A DNA stretch of 64,000 nt from Athripsodes cinereus (Eukaryota > Arthropoda > Insecta > Trichoptera > Leptoceridae). Positions 58,545 to 64,000 of this stretch are shown one piece after another (positions within the stretch are counted from its first letter, which is position 1; each line of letters opens with the position of its first letter). The notes under the pieces were generated by a model. The model did no database searches. It was not told the origin of the DNA and worked only from the letters and a program-made list of their open reading frames with translations. The stretch lies in assembly GCA_947579605.1 (NCBI GenBank), contig OX388312.1:6386001-6450000 (forward strand), in the 5' to 3' direction. The translations under genes were made by a program, and so were the position numbers.

Positions 58545-58702
58545 TGGCTACCCCACTGCAGCTGCATGTAATAAACATGCAAGTTGTCCTCTCCTTTCCA
58601 ACAAAATTAAGACATTCGAGATAGGTGGCAAACCTTTACAGGACACTCGCAAACTTACGGAAAAGAGTGGTAGACCAATTCTTTTCCGGAAGCTACACGG
58701 AA
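58545..58702 (-). repeat. R247 copy with internal deletion
   Basis: Minus strand: 'CTTCCGGAAAAGAATTGGTC', 'GAGTGTCCTGTAAAGGTTTG' (a deletion joins two normally distant parts), 'AATGTCTTAATTTTG', 'AACTTGCATG' and 'GGGGTAGCCAG' on the plus strand. Confidence 0.75.
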
Positions 58703-59382
58703 CAGATACACAATAAAAGTAAATACCTAAATACAAAAATATTTTTATAATTTACGAGGAACGGACTATTTTACAATTTTCGGACTATTTTTAGCATAAA
58801 ACCTGCCTAAAGGATGAGACTTGGTGTAGAGTGCGTGATTTATGATTTCTGACTTGCAATTACGGCGTCTACATGAATATTGAAACATATAAACGAACGT
58901 ACTCAATTATTATAATCCCGCTTTACCATTTAGATATCTAAGGCATCTCTTTTATTTTTCTCTCTACACTTTTATTCATATTATTATTCGTTCATAAAAA
59001 AGCGCACTGGGCTATTAAAAACTAAGTACCGTAAATATTATTTTGTATTCTTTTATAACAACGATGGGTAAAAAAAAGAAAACAACACAAGTCTCGGAGT
59101 CGTGTTACCTGGTGTGTTGTTATAATATGTAAGGATTATCATACTAATGACTATATAGAAGTATCCGATACTAGACTTTTCAAGTATCCCGTCTTTATTA
59201 AGGACTGAGAATTAGGTAGATTGATACCTATTGTTATAGTGAATTTTATTTTTATAATTATTTTTTTCTTACGATAGTAGCTGCCTTTTATCTATTTTTA
59301 AAAGTCTTTAGCGTGGTGTTTTATTTTAATTTTTTTAGCATTTATTATTTTAATGCTAAATTGTAAAAATTCAAATAAAAAT
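58703..59382. other. Noncoding AT-rich stretch
   Basis: No gene seen. Confidence 0.4.
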
Positions 59383-59806
59383 TATCCGTGAAGCAAAGAA
59401 TTGGTATACTTCTCTTTTCCGTCAGTTTTCTAGTGTCCTGTAAAAAACTTATAATTCAACATTTTTAATATCTTAAATTCAGTAATGAGGTTTGCCACCC
59501 ATCCTGAAATTCTTATTTTTTTGTTGGCATGAAGAAGACAGCGTGTATGTTTATTACAAGCAGCTGTAGCCGTAATCAAAACTCTTTTTAGCGTTATGTA
59601 GTCGTTCGACTATTGAGGACTTTGCGAGAAAGCATCTATTTTGTAGGTAGCTAAAATACAATGTTATTGTTAAGCTACGAAATTGATTCATGCTCTCAAA
59701 GTCGCCTATAATCGAACGACTACATAACGCTAAAATGTGTTTTGACTAAGGCTGCTGGTCTGCAGACTACCTTACTTGTGAGAATGGCCAAATTGGTATA
59801 GTAGTA
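59383..59806 (+). repeat. R247 copy split by a MITE
   Basis: The copy runs from 'CCGTGAAGCAAAGAATTGG' to 'TTATTACAAGCAGCTG' at 59566. It resumes with 'CTGGTCTGCAGACTACC' at 59755 and ends 'AATTGGTATAGTAG'. An imperfect flanking repeat (TAAAAATTATC / TAAAAATTTTATC) may be its own target duplication. Confidence 0.8.
59567..59754. mobile_element. MITE M1, 188 bp, CTG target duplication
   Basis: Inserted in R247 at CTG (59564..59566 and 59755..59757 are the duplicated CTG). The termini are TAGCCGTAATCAAAAC and the complement of CAGCCTTAGTCAAAAC. The arms continue with TTTAGCGTTATGTAGTCGTT and its complement. Because R247 shows what the empty site looks like (GCAGCTGGTCTG), the boundaries and the 3-bp duplication can be read directly. 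Non-coding. Confidence 0.88.
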
Positions 59807-59822
59807 AAAATTTTATCTTCTG

Positions 59823-59981
59823 TAGGCCTAGTCAAAACACATTAAAGCGTTACGTTTTCATCACGTTTTCGTTCAAACGCGGACGACGGCGACGTTGTGA
59901 GAATGCGTTCTCGCAACGTCGTCTTGTTTGAACGAAGACGAAACGAAAACGTAACGCTTAAATGTGTTTTGACTAGGCCCA
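59823..59981. mobile_element. MITE M2, 159 bp, CTG target duplication
   Basis: It lies 68 bp from M1, with flanking CTG at 59820..59822 and 59982..59984. The termini TAGGCCTAGTCAAAACACAT and complement resemble those of M1, and both continue into AGCGTTA. Nearly the whole element folds back (AACGTAACGC..; CGACGTTG/CAACGTCG) around a short loop (GAATGCG). GC- and CpG-rich core. Confidence 0.85.
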
Positions 59982-59984
59982 CTG

Positions 59985-60847
59985 AACTTGAGAAAACAAA
60001 TGAGAAACATTCAATATTGAAATTTAGAGATGATGTAAGCCAACAATTCTAAATGATTAATATTTTTATGACATAGGTATATATTTTATAACACGCAGTT
60101 TGTTTTAAGCAGTTGTGAGCAATACCGTAAAAAAATAGCTAAAGAATCAACACTGTCAAATCTGAGGTATCACGGATACTTGCATAGCCTTGTATGGACG
60201 AAAGACTTTACAAGTCATTATAATACCTGGCGATGATACTGCTCTCTTGAGGAACAAAGTAGTTGTATGTATGAAGTAGGAGGGTACTTGAAATACTTCT
60301 ATGTAGGTAGTATTTTTTTATAGTATGTTTTATCTTTTATATTCATTTGTCATAAAAATGACGGTGTTTCTATTATCTTGTGAATGAAGTAACCTACACA
60401 TAGTAATAATTAGAGATGAAATAGATATTGGGTAACAGCTGAATTTAAAATTCGGCTTTTATCCGGATGACACCTAAATGTCCAAATAATAGTCATTCCA
60501 ATAAAAACATTTTTAAGTTCACATTTACTTATCTTACTCAACATAATTAAATATTACTTGCAATAAACACTTCCAGATACATTTTTGTGATCGAATATAA
60601 TCTAGTCGCTTAATATCTGGCAATTATTCTTTGAATCTTGCAGGATATCCGTTGACTAGTATTTACCAAACCCACTATCTATTTCATTACAAACAATAAT
60701 AATACCTACCACTTTTCGCTGTATTTATGTACATCGAATCCTGGCATTTCACCGTTGTGAAGAATTTATTTTAATTACAAATAAATGTGTTCTCAATGAA
60801 AACATTAAAAGTATTTTTTTTTATCATTCATTCATCATTTATTCATT
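59985..60847. other. Noncoding stretch
   Basis: No gene or repeat boundary recognised. Confidence 0.4.
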
Positions 60848-61085
60848 CCATCACGGTATCTCCTATAAGTGGGGTAGCCAGTGAACTAACGCTATGTAAT
60901 AAACATGCAAGCTGTTTCAACCATACCAATAAAAAAAATAGAAGATTGAAATGAGTGGCATACCTTAACGTTGAAATGAATAATTATGTTAAAATATCTT
61001 AAACGTATTTTTTTTAACGAATCCCTTCTTTTGCAGAACATTCGAAAACCAGCAGAAAAAAGACGAACTTTCCAGCAGGAATTCT
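60848..61085 (-). repeat. R247 copy, diverged full length
   Basis: Read on the plus strand: 'ATCACGGTATCTCCTATAAG', 'TGGGGTAGCCAGTGAACTAA', 'ACATGCAAGCTGTTT', 'AATGAGTGGCATACCTTAAC' and 'GCAGAACATTCGAAAACC'. The order and spacing match the reference copy. Confidence 0.75.
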
Positions 61086-61844
61086 ATAGGATAATAACAT
61101 GGAACATTATTTAACAGCTTCGATGAAGTAGTATGATTGTTTACTACATATGTTACGCGTTCCGGATATTTTTTGTGACACTGGAAGACTATGGAAAAAC
61201 TACCTCAGCTGTGGAAAATGCTATGTTAGTACCTATCTATATAAAGATTAAAAAATATCATTGATTAACAGTAATAAATTTAATTTTCTATATTTTATTT
61301 AAGTTTTAATATTTATTGGTAGATAACGTTTGCTTCTACATTCTGAGCAAAGCGAGCTATCAACTTGTCAAAAATTATTTCAAAATATTAAGTATTAATC
61401 GATAAGTGGGTAAAATTTTCGCTTTGATGCGGTTGTTTTAATAGGTACCAACCTAAAAATATTAAAAATAATAATAATTTAAGCTCAGTGGTAAATTAAA
61501 AAGCCTATCAGTCAGCCGCGTTAGATTTTCAAATAATTAGAAAAATGTTATCATGATTGCAAACTTTTCTTTTACAATATAACGATTTTCCATTTCCCAA
61601 ATGGCTATTGGCAACATTGGTCAGATCAATAAAGTTATTTCGAATTGGAAAAAACTTTCAGTAGAACAATTATTATTATTTTCAGAACTAGTTGATAACC
61701 CGCATATTTAACTCCCTAAATGATACAATCAAAAGAAACACGCGTATTTAGAATTGTTTATAAATATATCTAAGTAGTTTTTTTGTATGAAAGTACTTGT
61801 TTTGGTGTACTATACGTATGTATACATTACTTATTTACTTATTG
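61086..61844. other. Noncoding AT-rich stretch
   Basis: No gene seen. Confidence 0.4.
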
Positions 61845-62107
61845 TTAGCCTTCTTCTCTCCACTGCTGAATATAGGCCTCTTCAAAACTTTTCCACAATT
61901 TTCGATCTCGAGCAACACGACACCACTGTTTTCCCATCACCTGTAAAATATCGTCTACCCATCTTTTTGGGGTCTCCCAACACTTCTATTGTCCTCCCAT
62001 GGCCTCCATCCAAAAATTCTGGAAGTCCACCTACCATCCTCTCACCTTGCCACATGACCAGCCCATTGCCATTACAGCTTGGAGACTGTATCTACAATGT
62101 CGATAAC
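61845..62107 (-). mobile_element. LINE RT C-terminal fragment (another family)
   Basis: The minus strand encodes, with one frame change, 'WQWAGHVAR', 'EDGRWTSRI', 'RSVGRPQKRWVDDILQV', 'QWCRVARDRKLWKSFEEAYI' and 'QQWREEG', ending at a stop (61845..61847). The GHVAR..RRSVGRPxxRWxDD..AxDRxxWxxxxEAYxQQW pattern is well known for insect non-LTR elements. Truncated at the 5' end. Confidence 0.85.
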
Positions 62108-62971
62108 TTTTGTATTTAGATATCTTAAATTATTTATGTTATTATATTAATTTATTATATTTATTTTATCAATGTTAGTTTTGGGTTTGTTGCAAGATAT
62201 TCACTTTGCACTTCACATTTGCCAAAAGCTGTAATGATACCTATGCATTGTGAATTCAAAGAGAATAATGATAATAATAATATCGTATTCTAGTGATAAA
62301 CTCGCCCTCTGTACATTGAATTGTATAACTGATATTTTTATGATTCTTTGTACTTATTAATTTGAAATATTGTAGCCAACGTACAGTGAAGAATAAAATC
62401 AATAAATAAATAAAAAGACGTCATTAAAAAATGAGTAACTTTTTTGCATGACTTCATTGTATATAATAATAACTAGAAATTATACCTTATATTTTTGTTA
62501 TATATTTTGTAAAAAAACATATTACTGAACAAAAGAAGATTGTGTTCTTTATAGTTTTGCAAACACAATATTATGTATATAGGTTAACTTTACTAACTAA
62601 AAATAAAAATTTTCAAGTTTGAATTTTTGTTTTTTTTTAACATTAATTAGGAATTAATCAAAAACTTCCATAATCATAAAACTCAACAACAATGACTTGA
62701 ATTATTTTTTTTTATATTGTGCTGTTAAATTGTTCATAGTTTAGATACTTTAATTGGCGATGTAAATAATTAACTGTTTTATTGTATTATTCATTGTTAA
62801 AGCTGTTGTATCTATTGAAATAAATAATAAAAAAATAATAAAAATAAAACTATAAAAAACATAAGTTCATCCAAGAATAAAAATTATCATCACTTTTCAT
62901 TATTAAATTTATATTATACATTAAGATCGCATCACCCTACTATTAATAATACAAACAAATTTCTTGTTTCA
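62108..62971. other. Noncoding stretch with a plus-strand LINE tail
   Basis: A LINE 3' end in plus orientation (TGATAAACTCGCCCTC near 62296, ending AATCAATAAATAAATAAA at about 62396-62413). No gene seen. Confidence 0.45.
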
Positions 62972-63053
62972 GCAGCAATCCAGGTTGTTCAATGACCCGC
63001 CGACCGACCCGCCTCAAGAAAGCCTCCACGTCTGCAATTTTTCGTGAAGAGTG
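62972..63053 (+). other. Possible terminal coding exon
   Basis: A strong acceptor-like TTTCTTGTTTCAG precedes a GC-richer block that is open in two frames to stop codons. One would read '..SNPGCSMTRRPTRLKKAS..' ending at TGA about 63053, the other '..RLFNDPPTDPPQESLHVC..' ending slightly earlier. An AATAAA lies about 85 bp downstream near 63137. Composition and signals fit a last exon of a plus-strand gene whose other exons are not seen. I do not recognise either peptide. Confidence 0.3.
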
Positions 63054-63924
63054 ATTTATACCTACAATATAATTATATTATGTACTAACTATGTACTAAT
63101 ATTGCTGAAGGATTAAGTAATTGGATTCAAAATAATAAAACCTACCTTGAATTATACATAGCGTGATAGTATGTGAGTAATTGTATGGGCGGGTGTTCTG
63201 AATCAAAACGTTTGATGTTTTTTTTAATAAGTTCTATTCGTACAAATCGTGCTATGGAATATTATTGGGAAATAAAAAACAACTTTGCTTATTAAGTTCA
63301 GTGTTCACCTATAACAGTTTTCTTAAAACGATTTTACCATTATCAGGTGTACATTATATTTAATCCAGTAAAATAATAATACTGGAGAATTTCAATGTAT
63401 ATGGACGTTCTCGGTATCAAGATTTTTTCTGCCATCATCTAAACAGAACAAATTATAAGTCCCCTGTAGGAAGGGCTGTTCAATTAATGTTTGAAGTTCT
63501 GTCTAGAGATATTGATAATTATCTTTAACGTAACATACGCAGAATTCATAAGGAAAATTGAAAGTATCTTGTAGTTATGTTGGGATCTGGATATCGTTTT
63601 GATATTTTCTGGGATTTCATTGGTGTAAATATCCTTGTAAGAATCATCTTTATGGCAGTACTAATTATTATTAGATATACCTAATTTATTCTCTTGCTAA
63701 TAAAAGCTCATTATTCAATATTAACACCCTAACAAATAAAAAATTAATTGCAATATGTATTACACGCCATGCATATTCAGAAAAAAGAGTTATCCCTAGT
63801 TTAACCCAGATCAGATCAAGTAAATAGAATAACTTATTTTGTTTTATAAGTTTTGAAGAAAAAAACAACACGCTAAGAATTCTCAAACCTCCAGACGGAA
63901 GGTGCGATTTTAACTCCGCTGTCG
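63054..63924. other. Noncoding stretch
   Basis: No gene recognised. The minus frame at 63686..63997 overlaps an R247 copy and is not called. Confidence 0.4.
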
Positions 63925-64000
63925 ACCTACTCCAATTTCTCTTTCCGTTAGTTTCCGAGTCTCCTGTTGAAGACAGGTTTTTGAAAAATAGAGACATTTT
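63925..64000 (+). repeat. R247 copy, 5' part, cut by window edge
   Basis: 'CTCTTTCCGTTAGTTTCCGA', 'GTCTCCTGTTGAAGACAGG' and 'TTTTTGAAAAATAGAGACAT' follow the R247 5' order. It continues beyond the window. Confidence 0.65.

Overview
The window is AT-rich, intron-bearing, gene-poor insect nuclear DNA, most likely from a moth or butterfly (Lepidoptera). The reasons are an EcKinase-type (CHK kinase-like) gene with GT-AG splicing, many insect-type LINE tails, tRNA-derived SINEs and foldback MITEs. The species assignment is inference. I see only one convincing intact host gene: a two-exon EcKinase-like protein of 414 aa on the minus strand (exons 10825..11640 and 8420..8848). A second host-derived sequence is a decayed NFS1 (mitochondrial cysteine desulfurase) copy on the minus strand (about 38540..41622), split by an RTE-type LINE. 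|| Layout. 1-8 kb: copies of a short retroposon (called R247 here), a probable 3' LTR with its polypurine tract (2441..3259), a LINE C-terminal fragment and a 385-bp foldback. 8-12 kb: the EcKinase-like gene with a repeat-filled intron. 13-17.3 kb: three decayed LINE 3' ends. 18-21.4 kb: two adjacent DNA transposons. One is a TIR element carrying a nested LINE. The other is a Transib (RAG1-related) element with the 5-bp target duplication CGCCG and an internally deleted transposase gene. 22-38 kb: R247 copies, SINEs, small LINE pieces and a perfect 48-bp-arm palindrome. 38.5-41.6 kb: the NFS1 pseudogene interrupted by an almost intact endonuclease-RT LINE. 42-51 kb: a 117-bp tandem duplication and a cluster of foldback elements, one split by a LINE tail. 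52-64 kb: SINEs, LINE tails, a CpG-dense block (53.6 kb), two related MITEs with CTG target duplications (59.6 and 59.8 kb; the first sits inside an R247 copy), and a possible isolated terminal exon near 63 kb. || The genes do not form a pathway. The window is best read as a nested record of transposition. Exact target duplications, read by eye, support several insertions: R247 at 7970 and 30307, RTE at 33566 and 39043, LINE tails at 18688, 43848, 55877 and 56998, Transib at 19532, and MITEs at 50650, 59567 and 59823. I did not see a novel defence or biosynthetic system. The most notable items are the Transib deletion derivative, the CTG-targeting MITE pair, the R247 family and the foldback cluster.
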